In this document: piece after piece, positions 7,133-14,027 of the stretch
Layout of the letters: the number at the start of each line of letters is the position of its first letter
How positions within the stretch are numbered: position 1 is the stretch's first letter
Source of the DNA: W0P28-013 sp051878315
GTDB lineage: Bacteria > Bacteroidota > Bacteroidia > Bacteroidales > Paludibacteraceae
NCBI GenBank assembly: GCA_051878315.1
Contig: JBJEJW010000003.1
Location: 1 to 29,956, forward strand
DNA: 29,956 nucleotides
Direction of reading: 5' to 3'
The notes under the pieces: model-generated
What the model was told of the DNA's origin: nothing
Seen by the model: only the letters and a program-made list of their open reading frames with translations
Databases searched by the model: none
Translations under genes and position numbers: made by a program

Positions 7133-7318
7133 ATGACACTCTTTCAAAAAATTTTCAGTGCCGATGTCGATACCGCTGCGCAAAACGGCGAATCGGTACT
7201 TGGCAATGTGGGCTCGATAACGGTAGAAGTCGATCTGCCGGTCAAAAGTGCTGCGCTTTTGGCGTTGGCCATCGTAATACCGATTTTGGTCTTTTTCATC
7301 TGTAAAAAACTGATTTGA
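7133..7318 (+). CDS. 61-residue C-terminal TM protein
   Basis: A polar N-terminal half is followed by a transmembrane segment at about 39-57 and the end CKKLI. The start follows the previous stop by one base and the next gene begins 2 bp after its stop, so translation is likely coupled. No family is recognised. Confidence 0.6.
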   Translation: MTLFQKIFSADVDTAAQNGESVLGNVGSITVEVDLPVKSAALLALAIVIPILVFFICKKLI

Positions 7319-7320
7319 AC

Positions 7321-7584
7321 ATGGTACTGAAAAATGAATTCCTCGAAGCCGTGCGCGATGCCGATCTCGTAATCGAAGACGGCAACGACACATTGGTATG
7401 CTATCGTGCCCGCAAACCTTTTGAAGGCGAGCCCGAAGATGCCGACATTTGGAAAATAAAACTTTACCGTGTCATCGAAACCAAAACCGGTAAAGTAACC
7501 ATGTTGCTCTATCCGTACGGAAGTGCCGACTATCGGTTTTCACCCAACAAAGTAGGAGAATACACATTTACATACGTTATATGA
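7321..7584 (+). CDS. 87-residue soluble beta-rich protein
   Basis: The protein begins MVLKNEFLEAVRDADLVIED and ends in the beta-like stretch YTFTYVI, with no membrane segment. ATG 7321 is preferred over an in-frame TTG at 7315. The stop overlaps the next start (ATATGA), indicating coupling. No family is recognised; among the anchored proteins this is one of the few soluble ones and might be a minor capsid or accessory protein. Confidence 0.55.
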   Translation: MVLKNEFLEAVRDADLVIEDGNDTLVCYRARKPFEGEPEDADIWKIKLYRVIETKTGKVTMLLYPYGSADYRFSPNKVGEYTFTYVI

Positions 7585-8042
7585 AAAAATTACTGAAAAA
7601 CAAAAAACTGATCATTATTGTCGTGGTGGTGGTTTTGTTCATCATCATCATCGCATCGAAGAAAAGCGCCGATGCCGCCGGCGACGGCGGTGGTAACTCC
7701 GGCACCGGCACCGACGATGCCACGCTCGAAACCTTGTGCAAACTATTCATCGCCACCTGCAACGACTATGGCGATTCTGCGTCTGCATACAAACACCCGT
7801 GGGACACCACCACCCTGAAAACCATCATGGCGTTGCCCAAGGACGACCTTGTTCGACTGAACGCCATGTTTAAGGCAGCGGCGGCGTGCACCTATTCCGA
7901 CAATTACGGTGCCGTCAAATCGAAATACTACACACGCACCTCGCTGTCGGATGCCATACCGGCCGGCACGCGGTGCAAAAAACGCACCGGCGCCTCGACG
8001 GCCGAAGCGTTCAAAGAGAAGATGGAAAGCCTCGGACTGTAA
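7581..8042 (+). CDS. N-terminally anchored protein, cassette copy 1
   Basis: A long hydrophobic segment (about 9-26) is followed by a Gly/Asp/Thr-rich linker and a helical domain (about 50-153) with four cysteines. From residue about 52 to the end it is identical to the protein at 8595, because both lie in a 372-bp perfect duplication. The linker and membrane segment differ between the two. The domain loosely resembles the annexin-like domain at 6673. It precedes an effector-like gene by 6 bp, an arrangement repeated in the next cassette. Confidence 0.6.
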   Translation: MKKLLKNKKLIIIVVVVVLFIIIIASKKSADAAGDGGGNSGTGTDDATLETLCKLFIATCNDYGDSASAYKHPWDTTTLKTIMALPKDDLVRLNAMFKAAAACTYSDNYGAVKSKYYTRTSLSDAIPAGTRCKKRTGASTAEAFKEKMESLGL

Positions 8043-8105
8043 CCGCTCATGAGCAAATACAAACAACATATTATCCCGAGCGTAACCACTCCAAAAGAGT
8101 GGCAA
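7734..8105 (+). repeat. 372-bp direct repeat, copy 1
   Basis: This segment is identical by eye to 8814-9185 at an exact offset of 1080 bp. It covers the C-terminal domain of the anchored protein, the intergenic bases and the first 19 codons of the following effector-like gene. Identity ends abruptly inside both genes. Confidence 0.95.
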
Positions 8106-8483
8106 CACATGAGCCAATCGGAGTTAAGAAAGGTTGTATATCAATTTATAAAATGCAATCTTGCCGGTAAAGTTATCAAAAACGAGGATACAGGAATCAA
8201 CGTTCAAATAACCGTAAGTGCAGGACGCAAAACCGCATACGGTGAAGCGATGTACTTGAAAAAAGCATCTGTTGTTCAAATTATTCCGCAAGTAATTCGC
8301 TATGCTAAATATAACAATTTCGGCGCCCAAAAAAGCACCGATGCAAAAAATATTCTTGGCTATTTGAACTATAAATGTAAATGTACGATAGATGGGAAAA
8401 CCGAATGTTTACGATTAGCTATTCGCCTACAAAATGATGGCAAATTCTATTATAACATTGAGATAAATAAAATAACAAGTTAG
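8049..8483 (+). CDS. LPD3-like effector protein, cassette copy 1
   Basis: The 144-residue protein is AT-richer than the anchored gene before it. The pattern AGRKTAYGEAMYLKKASVVQ, then a helix, then NILGYLNYKCKCTIDGK and FYYNIEIN resembles the LPD3 domain of phage polyvalent proteins as I remember it: a Lys-Thr motif, a central helix and paired strands with IDGK. Such domains occur in proteins injected with phage DNA and are related to nuclease-fold toxins. The first 19 residues are identical to those of the protein at 9129, then the two diverge to moderate similarity. A hairpin at its stop codon ends an antisense RNA unit. Confidence 0.5.
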   Translation: MSKYKQHIIPSVTTPKEWQHMSQSELRKVVYQFIKCNLAGKVIKNEDTGINVQITVSAGRKTAYGEAMYLKKASVVQIIPQVIRYAKYNNFGAQKSTDAKNILGYLNYKCKCTIDGKTECLRLAIRLQNDGKFYYNIEINKITS

Positions 8484-8540
8484 TACCACGCAAGGCTTCT
8501 ATGGGTTTCTTGCATCCAATACTAACTTGTATTTCACCGG
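8466..8540 (-). ncRNA. Antisense-oriented small RNA unit 1
   Basis: A minus-strand promoter at 8541-8571 would start an RNA near 8535. It would run into a hairpin with an 11-bp perfect stem (ACAAGTTAGTA at 8475-8485, TACTAACTTGT at 8520-8530) followed on that strand by TATTTTATT, a terminator-like end. An inner stem GCAAG/CTTGC is also present. The RNA of about 65-70 bases overlaps the last codons and stop of the LPD3-like gene. No protein is encoded. Confidence 0.6.
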
Positions 8541-8571
8541 CAAAGGTACAACAATTTTTTGAAATAACAAA
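8541..8571 (-). promoter_or_regulatory. Minus-strand promoter of small RNA unit 1
   Basis: On the minus strand a -33 TTTG (8571-8568) is followed after exactly 19 bases by TACCTTTG (8548-8541), a full match to the Bacteroidota consensus. It points away from the gene at 8595 and into the end of the gene at 8049. Confidence 0.75.
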
Positions 8572-8594
8572 TAAACTATTAAAAATTTACAATT

Positions 8595-9122
8595 ATGGCA
8601 ACAAAAAAATCAAATCTGAAAATCCTTTTCATCGTGCTGGCAGTAGCCGTTGTTGGGTTTGTGGCGTTCAAATTCTTTGGCAAAAGTAAGGGCGAAACCG
8701 CCGGCGACTCTGACGATGCCGAAACAGGCGGAAACACCTCGAACAAAAGCACTGCTAAAAAAAGTTACAAAAAATCCGTAACAGTAGAAGCCGACGAGTC
8801 AGAACTCGATGAATTGTGCAAACTATTCATCGCCACCTGCAACGACTATGGCGATTCTGCGTCTGCATACAAACACCCGTGGGACACCACCACCCTGAAA
8901 ACCATCATGGCGTTGCCCAAGGACGACCTTGTTCGACTGAACGCCATGTTTAAGGCAGCGGCGGCGTGCACCTATTCCGACAATTACGGTGCCGTCAAAT
9001 CGAAATACTACACACGCACCTCGCTGTCGGATGCCATACCGGCCGGCACGCGGTGCAAAAAACGCACCGGCGCCTCGACGGCCGAAGCGTTCAAAGAGAA
9101 GATGGAAAGCCTCGGACTGTAA
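8595..9122 (+). CDS. N-terminally anchored protein, cassette copy 2
   Basis: The 175-residue protein begins MATKKSNLKILF with a membrane segment at about 8-26, then a Lys/Ser/Thr-rich linker and the same C-terminal domain as the protein at 7581. The N-terminal third is unrelated to copy 1 but similar to the start of the protein at 9693 (MATKKSTWK). The segments therefore look exchangeable: anchor, linker and domain are recombined between genes. Function is unknown; a particle-bound carrier for the effector encoded next is a possibility. Confidence 0.6.
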   Translation: MATKKSNLKILFIVLAVAVVGFVAFKFFGKSKGETAGDSDDAETGGNTSNKSTAKKSYKKSVTVEADESELDELCKLFIATCNDYGDSASAYKHPWDTTTLKTIMALPKDDLVRLNAMFKAAAACTYSDNYGAVKSKYYTRTSLSDAIPAGTRCKKRTGASTAEAFKEKMESLGL

Positions 9123-9185
9123 CCGCTCATGAGCAAATACAAACAACATATTATCCCGAGCGTAACCACTCCAAAAGAGTGGCAA
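8814..9185 (+). repeat. 372-bp direct repeat, copy 2
   Basis: This is the second copy of the segment at 7734-8105, with no difference seen. Perfect identity at third codon positions indicates a recent duplication or ongoing gene conversion. Confidence 0.95.
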
Positions 9186-9572
9186 GGTTGGACATCGTTA
9201 CAATTACGAAAATATGTTGCAGACTATGTAAAAGCGAATTACAAAAATGCACATGTTGTTAATGAGCATACGCAGTTACATATCAAAATAACAGTTCGCA
9301 GTGGTCAAAAAACCGCATACGGCGAAGCGATGTACAGCAAAAAAGCAGCACTTATAGCGGTATTACCTGACCTGATAAAGTATGCCGTTTATAATAATTT
9401 TGGTTCAGCCAAAAGTACAGATAGTAAAGATGTTTTAGGCTATTTGAACTTTAAGGTTAAATGTAAAATTGACGGAAAAATAGAAAATATACGATTGGCT
9501 GTACAATTTCAAAGAGGAGGCAAATTTTATTACAATCTTGAAGTAAATAAAATAAAAAAGGCTTGTATCTGA
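9129..9572 (+). CDS. LPD3-like effector protein, cassette copy 2
   Basis: The 147-residue protein shares the first 19 residues with the effector at 8049 and then is only moderately similar, keeping the landmarks SGQKTAYGEAMYSKKAALIA, DVLGYLNFKVKCKIDGK and FYYNLEVNKI. Paralogues of one LPD3-like family with a common head and divergent body are the pattern seen in polymorphic toxin systems. Function is not proven; neither copy has an adjacent conventional immunity gene, but each has an antisense RNA unit at its end. Confidence 0.5.
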   Translation: MSKYKQHIIPSVTTPKEWQGWTSLQLRKYVADYVKANYKNAHVVNEHTQLHIKITVRSGQKTAYGEAMYSKKAALIAVLPDLIKYAVYNNFGSAKSTDSKDVLGYLNFKVKCKIDGKIENIRLAVQFQRGGKFYYNLEVNKIKKACI

Positions 9573-9638
9573 GAGGATTATAAACAAGAGCCTCAATCCG
9601 CGATACAAGCCTAAACGAATTGCTTATACTTTCACCGG
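9551..9638 (-). ncRNA. Antisense-oriented small RNA unit 2
   Basis: From the promoter at 9639-9669 an RNA of about 80 bases would run leftward to a hairpin with an 11-bp perfect stem (AGGCTTGTATC at 9559-9569, GATACAAGCCT at 9602-9612). On the minus strand it is followed by TTTTTATT, a good terminator. An internal GGATT/AATCC pairing is possible. The hairpin covers the last four codons of the effector gene. Confidence 0.65.
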
Positions 9639-9669
9639 CAAAGGTACAACAATTTTTTGAAATAACAAA
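9639..9669 (-). promoter_or_regulatory. Minus-strand promoter of small RNA unit 2
   Basis: On the minus strand TTTG, 19 bases, then TACCTTTG match the Bacteroidota consensus exactly. The surrounding 40 bp are nearly identical to the unit 1 promoter. Confidence 0.75.
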
Positions 9670-9692
9670 TAAACCACTAAAAATTTACAATT

Positions 9693-10088
9693 ATGGCAAC
9701 AAAAAAATCAACTTGGAAAGTAGTGATCATCGTATTGGTAGTGCTCGCCATCGTGGGCGTAGGCGTGTGGGGCGGGTTCAAATTCTTTGGCACCGACGAC
9801 ACCCCAACCACCGACGGCGGCACAGGCAAACCATCGGGCAGCGCAGGCAGCACACCGGCAAGCAGCGATGTGAAATTTCCCTTGGTCGATGGCAGCCGCG
9901 GCGAACTTGTTAAGCGCCTGCAACGTGCCTTGAACACCGACCTCGACGGATGCGACGGTTTCAAAAAATTAGTCGTCGATGGTATCGTCGGCCCGAAAAC
10001 CATAGCCGCAGCCAAACTCGCCGTTGGTACGCAACTGCTGACCGACGAAACCATTTGCCGCAACTACATCGCCAACATGGGATGCTAA
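9693..10088 (+). CDS. N-terminally anchored peptidoglycan-binding-like protein
   Basis: A membrane segment at about 8-27 is followed by a Thr/Gly/Ser linker and a domain of about 75 residues. GELVKRLQRALNTDLDG and VDGIVGPKTIAAAKLA match the PG_binding_1 fold (repeat helix, VDGxxGPxT turn, helix). This fold attaches enzymes and virion proteins to peptidoglycan. The N-terminus is shared with the protein at 8595. It precedes an H-x4-H nuclease-like effector gene by 15 bp, as in the previous cassettes. Confidence 0.7.
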   Translation: MATKKSTWKVVIIVLVVLAIVGVGVWGGFKFFGTDDTPTTDGGTGKPSGSAGSTPASSDVKFPLVDGSRGELVKRLQRALNTDLDGCDGFKKLVVDGIVGPKTIAAAKLAVGTQLLTDETICRNYIANMGC

Positions 10089-10103
10089 AAACGGACGCGT
10101 GCA

Positions 10104-10511
10104 ATGGCTGAATACGGAGAAAAATATTATCAATATAAACATAAGCCAAAGAAGGCTATAATGTTTTTGAAAAAACACAAAGCCGGCGCCTGTATCGCAG
10201 CCATGAGGCGTGATGACATTGGCGATATTGATATTATTTGGGGAGAGAATGATCCGAAAACCAACAAGGGCTATGGTCTAAAACATATCATAGAAAAACA
10301 TGGTAAGGACATAAAGGCACTTGGGTTTGAGGTGGAAGACTTTATACCGATTGTAGTGCAATTTGGAGCGTTTGATCAAGAGCGTTCTACATCAAACAGA
10401 CGAGTTTACAGCAATGATAAATTTCGGTTTGTTGTGGTCGTCGAAGAAACTGTATCGGGTCAAAGAAAATGGCTTTTGACGTCGTTTGATATAAACAAAA
10501 AGCGAAAGTAA
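10104..10511 (+). CDS. H-x4-H (PBECR-like) nuclease-like effector 1
   Basis: The 135-residue protein contains GYGLKHIIEKHGKDIKALGF (His61, His66), then strands and VVVVEETVSGQRKWLLTSFD. The motif H-x4-HG with a following helix resembles the phage Barnase-EndoU-ColicinE5/D-RelE-like (PBECR) domains, which are RNase-type effectors in phage polyvalent and toxin proteins. Two further genes here (12529 and 15664) share the motif. It is AT-richer than the preceding anchored gene. RNase activity is inferred from family resemblance only. Confidence 0.6.
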   Translation: MAEYGEKYYQYKHKPKKAIMFLKKHKAGACIAAMRRDDIGDIDIIWGENDPKTNKGYGLKHIIEKHGKDIKALGFEVEDFIPIVVQFGAFDQERSTSNRRVYSNDKFRFVVVVEETVSGQRKWLLTSFDINKKRK

Positions 10512-10590
10512 CCTTTCGCTAAAACGTCGAAACCAACTAAAGTAGCATCGCAGTCGGTATTACTCACCTACACTGTATAGTGAAACGACA
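10493..10590 (-). ncRNA. Antisense-oriented small RNA unit 3
   Basis: The minus strand carries a clear terminator: an 8-bp stem (AGCGAAAG at 10501-10508, CTTTCGCT at 10513-10520) followed by TTTTTGTTT. Upstream on that strand are the stem ACCGACT/AGTTGGT and the small hairpin CACT-ATAC-AGTG. The promoter element is at 10594-10601. The terminator overlaps the stop codon of the effector gene. Confidence 0.6.
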
Positions 10591-10593
10591 CGG

Positions 10594-10601
10594 CAAAGGT
10601 A
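10594..10601 (-). promoter_or_regulatory. -7 element of small RNA unit 3
   Basis: The minus strand reads TACCTTTG within the same context as units 1 and 2, but the -33 position has CATA instead of TTTG because the ATG of the next gene occupies it. The promoter may be weaker. Confidence 0.5.
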
Positions 10602-10621
10602 CAACAATTTTTTGAAATAAT

Positions 10622-12400
10622 ATGACAAAATACAAACAAATTTTCAATCCGCTGTCGAAAATCGGATTCGACAAGGTGAACCAAGAGGCCCAAATAGATG
10701 CGGCACTCGACGAAAATTCCGAAAATGCCGTACAAAATAAGGCCGTAACCAACGCCATCAGCGGCAAGCAGGACGTCATCGACGACCTCGACACCATACG
10801 CGCCGGTGCCGCCCTTGGAGCAACCGCCCTGCAAGAACATCAGGACATCAGCGGCAAGCAGGACGTCATCGATGACCTCGACGCCATACGCGCCGGTGCC
10901 GCCCTTGGAGCAACCGCCCTGCAAGAACATCAGGACATCAGCGGCAAGCAGGACAAAGACAACAACACCGACCTGACCACGACATCGAAATCCATCGTCG
11001 GCGCCATCAACGAGGTGGCCGCCGCGGCGTCAGGCATCGGCACCATGGTCAACAATCAGTTGGTGGTGAGCAAGCGTGCCATCGTAACCGACAAACTTGG
11101 CGACCCGATGAACGAATACACCCTGAAATGTTTGTTGAACGGCTCGACCATGCGCGTGATGACGTTGAGCGAGATAGCCGCCGACGAATACCCCGACGCC
11201 CACCGCTATGTGTGGCACAAAACAGCCGCGCAAAAAAATCGTGCGGTCAATATCATTTCAATCAGTTCGTCGCAAGGCAAAGGTGCGCTGAAACTGACCA
11301 TATACGATGCCGTCCGTCGGCGCAGCGAAGAGCATTACGTCTGTTTCAAATTCGACACGCCGAGCCGCGGCACATTCCTGTTTTCGACCACCTGCAAATG
11401 GCCAATCGAAACGCGCTATCTGATAAATGAGTTGTATTCTTACCTGATTGTTCCAGACGATTTTGTGGGCGACATCACCGTGCAACTTGTGCGCGCCAAC
11501 GTTATGTCGGGAGGCAATTTGCGGATAGTTTATCCAACATCCGAAAGCGACAACACAAAGAAATGGACGGCTACATTGGTGCAAGAAACCGGCAACAAAC
11601 TGCCGGTAAGCGATGGTGAGAGTACCGAGGTAGCGTTTTGCATGGCCGACAACCTGTATGGTAATCCGCTCACGGCATCGCAGTTTATCACGCCGTTCGG
11701 TTACTATCAGGTCGATATTATCTACGACTTTGGCGCCATTGCCATAGGCGACCGCTTGCAGGACAATGTGGTGAACGACACGCAACTGCACGACATAAGC
11801 AAGCAATTGAACACCATGCAGGACACCGATGCCGACACCATCGTGCGCCTGCTCCAAACCATGAAACCGGCATTGAAATGTGAGCCTAAAAATGGTTTAT
11901 ACATCCGCCATCCGGATCTTTCCAAGTTGGCTGACTATCAGCCGCAATATGTGCTTATGCGTCTACAATCGCGTTGCTGTAGAAAATATGTTGATGACGC
12001 TGGCAAAAAACACCACTACAAAAAGAAAAAATGGTGCCTCGATCTTCGTTTCAATAATTGGTCTTCTACCGCTGACGATCCCGATACACTTACAGCCAAT
12101 CAAAATGTATGGAACACTACGGCTGCACACCACACTGCTTGTGATGACGTGAAAGACTACAATTCACAATGGCACAAAATAGGAGGTCGGTTAACGCATG
12201 AAAACTTACTTGCTTATTTTAATACAGACAATATAAAATCGGTGTATTTCGGCATTGCCGTACGCATCACCAATCCGCGCTATGCGGGCAACGACACGGC
12301 GCTGTACTACCAAGGGCAACCACGTTATCTGTACAGCCTGCCGGCAATCATTAAATTTATTGTAAACACAACAGGTAAAAATGGTTATCGTGTACTATAA
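10622..12400 (+). CDS. Fibre-like receptor-binding protein
   Basis: This 592-residue protein is the longest in the element. Its N-terminal 40 residues include ALDENSENAVQNKAV, followed by two perfect-frame repeats of 30 residues (about 46-105, GKQDVIDDLD ... ATALQEHQDIS) and TTSKSIVGAINEV. These are motifs familiar from tail fibres and baseplate proteins of Bacteroidota phages. The middle is beta-rich. From about residue 420 the DNA becomes clearly AT-richer and the protein changes character (Cys, Tyr, Asn-rich), consistent with an exchanged receptor-binding tip. A role in host recognition is likely. Confidence 0.7.
   Translation: MTKYKQIFNPLSKIGFDKVNQEAQIDAALDENSENAVQNKAVTNAISGKQDVIDDLDTIRAGAALGATALQEHQDISGKQDVIDDLDAIRAGAALGATALQEHQDISGKQDKDNNTDLTTTSKSIVGAINEVAAAASGIGTMVNNQLVVSKRAIVTDKLGDPMNEYTLKCLLNGSTMRVMTLSEIAADEYPDAHRYVWHKTAAQKNRAVNIISISSSQGKGALKLTIYDAVRRRSEEHYVCFKFDTPSRGTFLFSTTCKWPIETRYLINELYSYLIVPDDFVGDITVQLVRANVMSGGNLRIVYPTSESDNTKKWTATLVQETGNKLPVSDGESTEVAFCMADNLYGNPLTASQFITPFGYYQVDIIYDFGAIAIGDRLQDNVVNDTQLHDISKQLNTMQDTDADTIVRLLQTMKPALKCEPKNGLYIRHPDLSKLADYQPQYVLMRLQSRCCRKYVDDAGKKHHYKKKKWCLDLRFNNWSSTADDPDTLTANQNVWNTTAAHHTACDDVKDYNSQWHKIGGRLTHENLLAYFNTDNIKSVYFGIAVRITNPRYAGNDTALYYQGQPRYLYSLPAIIKFIVNTTGKNGYRVL
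10757..10936 (+). repeat. Two 90-bp in-frame tandem repeats in the fibre gene
   Basis: The units 10757-10846 and 10847-10936 differ at very few positions, and a third partial unit of 18 bp follows (10937-10954). Each encodes 30 residues of the fibre stem, so copy number could change by slippage without breaking the frame. Confidence 0.9.
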
Positions 12401-12503
12401 AAAAGCAATTTCCCCAACGTGGGGGAAACCGCAACCTTTGACGACAAACAATAAATAACCGCTCGTGTACTTCTTACGACAATCAAAAACCGTCATCCGA
12501 GTA
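12395..12503 (-). ncRNA. Antisense-oriented small RNA unit 4
   Basis: Behind the fibre gene the minus strand has a strong terminator: TTTCCCC at 12409-12415 pairs with GGGGAAA at 12422-12428, followed on that strand by a run of six T after TTGC. The promoter at 12504-12534 would start an RNA of about 100 bases. The end of the terminator reaches the stop codon of the fibre gene. Confidence 0.6.
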
Positions 12504-12534
12504 CAAATATACGAAAAAAAAACGAGATATGCAA
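12504..12534 (-). promoter_or_regulatory. Minus-strand promoter of small RNA unit 4
   Basis: The minus strand has TTG at 12534-12532 and TATATTTG at 12511-12504, with 20 bases between. The local sequence differs from units 1-3, but the arrangement is the same. It overlaps the start of the next gene. Confidence 0.55.
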
Positions 12535-13020
12535 GCAAAAGGGGAGAAAAAATCGAAAAATGCCGTACAAAACGGTAACCCGGCCAAGCGCAGCAACGCC
12601 ACCAACGGCACGAAAGCGCACAACGACAACCGCTACATCAAAGTCGGGCGTGTGCGCATGAATAGTTGGATGACGGTGTCTATTCCGGTGGCCGATATAT
12701 TTATATCTGAACGTGAATTGGTGCATATCACCGAAAAACATGGTCGGGAGTTGCAACGGCTTGGGCTTGATGCGCTGCTGTATGTCGGTTCCATCATCAG
12801 CAATTCAAATGAAATCAGAAAAGGGAATACGCACAACACCTTTTTGTTTATCGTCAAAACCCATCCATTCGACAAAGATACGGTAATGAACTGTGCCGTT
12901 GTGGAATTGTCGTTCAAGATAGAGAATAAGCGTAAAGTGTATAAAATAAAAACAGCCTATCCTGCGATAATGGGTAGGCTATCGAAAAATGAATTGGTAT
13001 GTGTTAAACCCCGCTCTTAA
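12529..13020 (+). CDS. H-x4-H (PBECR-like) nuclease-like effector 2
   Basis: The 163-residue protein has a disordered, Lys/Asn-rich head (1-35) and then SERELVHITEKHGRELQRLG (His66, His71), the same H-x4-HG helix motif as effectors 1 and 3. After it comes NEIRKGNTHNTFLFIVKTHP, which matches NEVREGTHNSILLIVRQT in effector 3. It follows the fibre gene and its antisense RNA unit directly, without an anchored partner. RNase activity is inferred. Confidence 0.55.
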   Translation: MQAKGEKKSKNAVQNGNPAKRSNATNGTKAHNDNRYIKVGRVRMNSWMTVSIPVADIFISERELVHITEKHGRELQRLGLDALLYVGSIISNSNEIRKGNTHNTFLFIVKTHPFDKDTVMNCAVVELSFKIENKRKVYKIKTAYPAIMGRLSKNELVCVKPRS

Positions 13021-13129
13021 CATAAGGCTTCCGTTCAGCCTTACCTCTGTGCCGCTGCAACTACAATAATAAAAAAACGGAATGTAGCCAGATGCAGGTA
13101 GTGAGCCACTCAATTCATTATTTCACCGG
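13020..13129 (-). ncRNA. Antisense-oriented small RNA unit 5
   Basis: The promoter at 13130-13161 points into this 110-bp gap. A hairpin with a 7-bp stem (TAAGGCT at 13023-13029, AGCCTTA at 13037-13043) lies directly behind the effector stop, and a seven-T run is present midway on the minus strand near 13073, so the RNA may end at either place. No gene is seen in the gap. Confidence 0.5.
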
Positions 13130-13161
13130 CAAAGTTACGAATAAAAATTGAAACAACCAAA
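13130..13161 (-). promoter_or_regulatory. Minus-strand promoter of small RNA unit 5
   Basis: The minus strand reads TTTG, 20 bases, then TAACTTTG, a full consensus match, in the same downstream context (GCCGGTGAAAT) as units 1 and 2. Confidence 0.7.
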
Positions 13162-13176
13162 TAAACGAAACGAATT

Positions 13177-13479
13177 ATGGAAGAAGCGATTATTTACAAA
13201 TGGACGACGTATGTGTTACCGGTCATCACCTCGGTGGTGAGTTGGTTTTTGGGTCGTCGCGCGCGCAACAACAGCACGCTGCAACAGATGCAGTCCAGCA
13301 TCGACCTGCTGGTGCAGAAGAATGCCGAACTCTACCAAAAAGTCATCGACCAAAACGCACAACTCGTTGACCTTCGGCGCGAGAACTACGAACTGAAAGC
13401 CCGCGTAACGCACACCAACGAAACTATCGTGGCGCTGAAATCCGAAATCGAAACGTTGCGCAAAAAACTGAAACGATGA
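13177..13479 (+). CDS. Small TM plus coiled-coil protein, possible holin-like or spanin partner
   Basis: A hydrophobic segment at about 8-25 is followed by a long coiled coil (about 33-100) with regular heptads of Leu, Ile and Val. The stop overlaps the next start (ATGATGA), so it is translationally coupled to the lipoprotein-type spanin candidate. An inner-membrane protein with a periplasmic coiled coil is the layout of Rz-like spanins, and many Bacteroidota phages carry similar genes in lysis modules. Which lysis role it plays is uncertain. Confidence 0.6.
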   Translation: MEEAIIYKWTTYVLPVITSVVSWFLGRRARNNSTLQQMQSSIDLLVQKNAELYQKVIDQNAQLVDLRRENYELKARVTHTNETIVALKSEIETLRKKLKR

Positions 13480-14015
13480 TGAAAACACGCTTGTTACTAC
13501 TACTGATAGTGCCGCTGTTGGCCGCATGCACGCCGCAGCGACAACTCGGGCGTCTGCTGGCACGCCACCCCGAACTGCGCGCAGCCACCGACACCATCGT
13601 CGTGCGCGACAGTGTGCTGGTGCCGAGTGCCTACGCCCACACTTTCATACCCGACAGCGTGCTACAACACCATATATCCACCCACCGACCACAAGCCGAT
13701 GCGCAGGGCAGCCTCCCAACGTCGAATAATGAAACATCACAGACAAACAGAGTAGGGACGGTTGAGGCAGGAAACGCCGGCGCATCGCTTACGTCGGATC
13801 GGGCGGCCGGTGGTTTTTGGTTGGCGGCTACACAAAAGCCCGACACCATACGGGTGGAAGTGCCGGTAGAGGTGCCGGTGTACGAGTATCTGCCCGTCGA
13901 GGCCGACATACCGCAGTGGGTGGTAATGCTCTCCACTGTGGGCGGCATCGCCATTGCCATCGTGGCGCTGATGGCGGTGCTATACGTCATAAAGATTGTA
14001 CGAAATTTTATATAA
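13476..14015 (+). CDS. Candidate unimolecular spanin (lipoprotein with C-terminal TM)
   Basis: The 179-residue protein begins with a lipoprotein signal ending LLAAC (Cys18). A Pro/Ser/Thr-rich periplasmic part with the valine-rich stretch VEVPVEVPVYEYLPVE follows, and a transmembrane segment at about 152-174 ends the protein. Having both an outer-membrane lipid anchor and an inner-membrane anchor in one chain defines unimolecular spanins, which join the two membranes in the last step of phage lysis. It is preceded by a TM/coiled-coil gene, and a lysozyme gene lies 2.2 kb downstream. Start ATG 13476 or 13479 cannot be separated. Confidence 0.6.
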   Translation: MMKTRLLLLLIVPLLAACTPQRQLGRLLARHPELRAATDTIVVRDSVLVPSAYAHTFIPDSVLQHHISTHRPQADAQGSLPTSNNETSQTNRVGTVEAGNAGASLTSDRAAGGFWLAATQKPDTIRVEVPVEVPVYEYLPVEADIPQWVVMLSTVGGIAIAIVALMAVLYVIKIVRNFI

Positions 14016-14027
14016 ACCCAAAAAACT

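Noticed and set aside
7581..12400. Diversity-generating retroelement (repeat pairs near a fibre gene)
   Set aside because: No reverse transcriptase is present, and the repeat copies show no adenine-directed substitutions; the 372-bp copies are identical.
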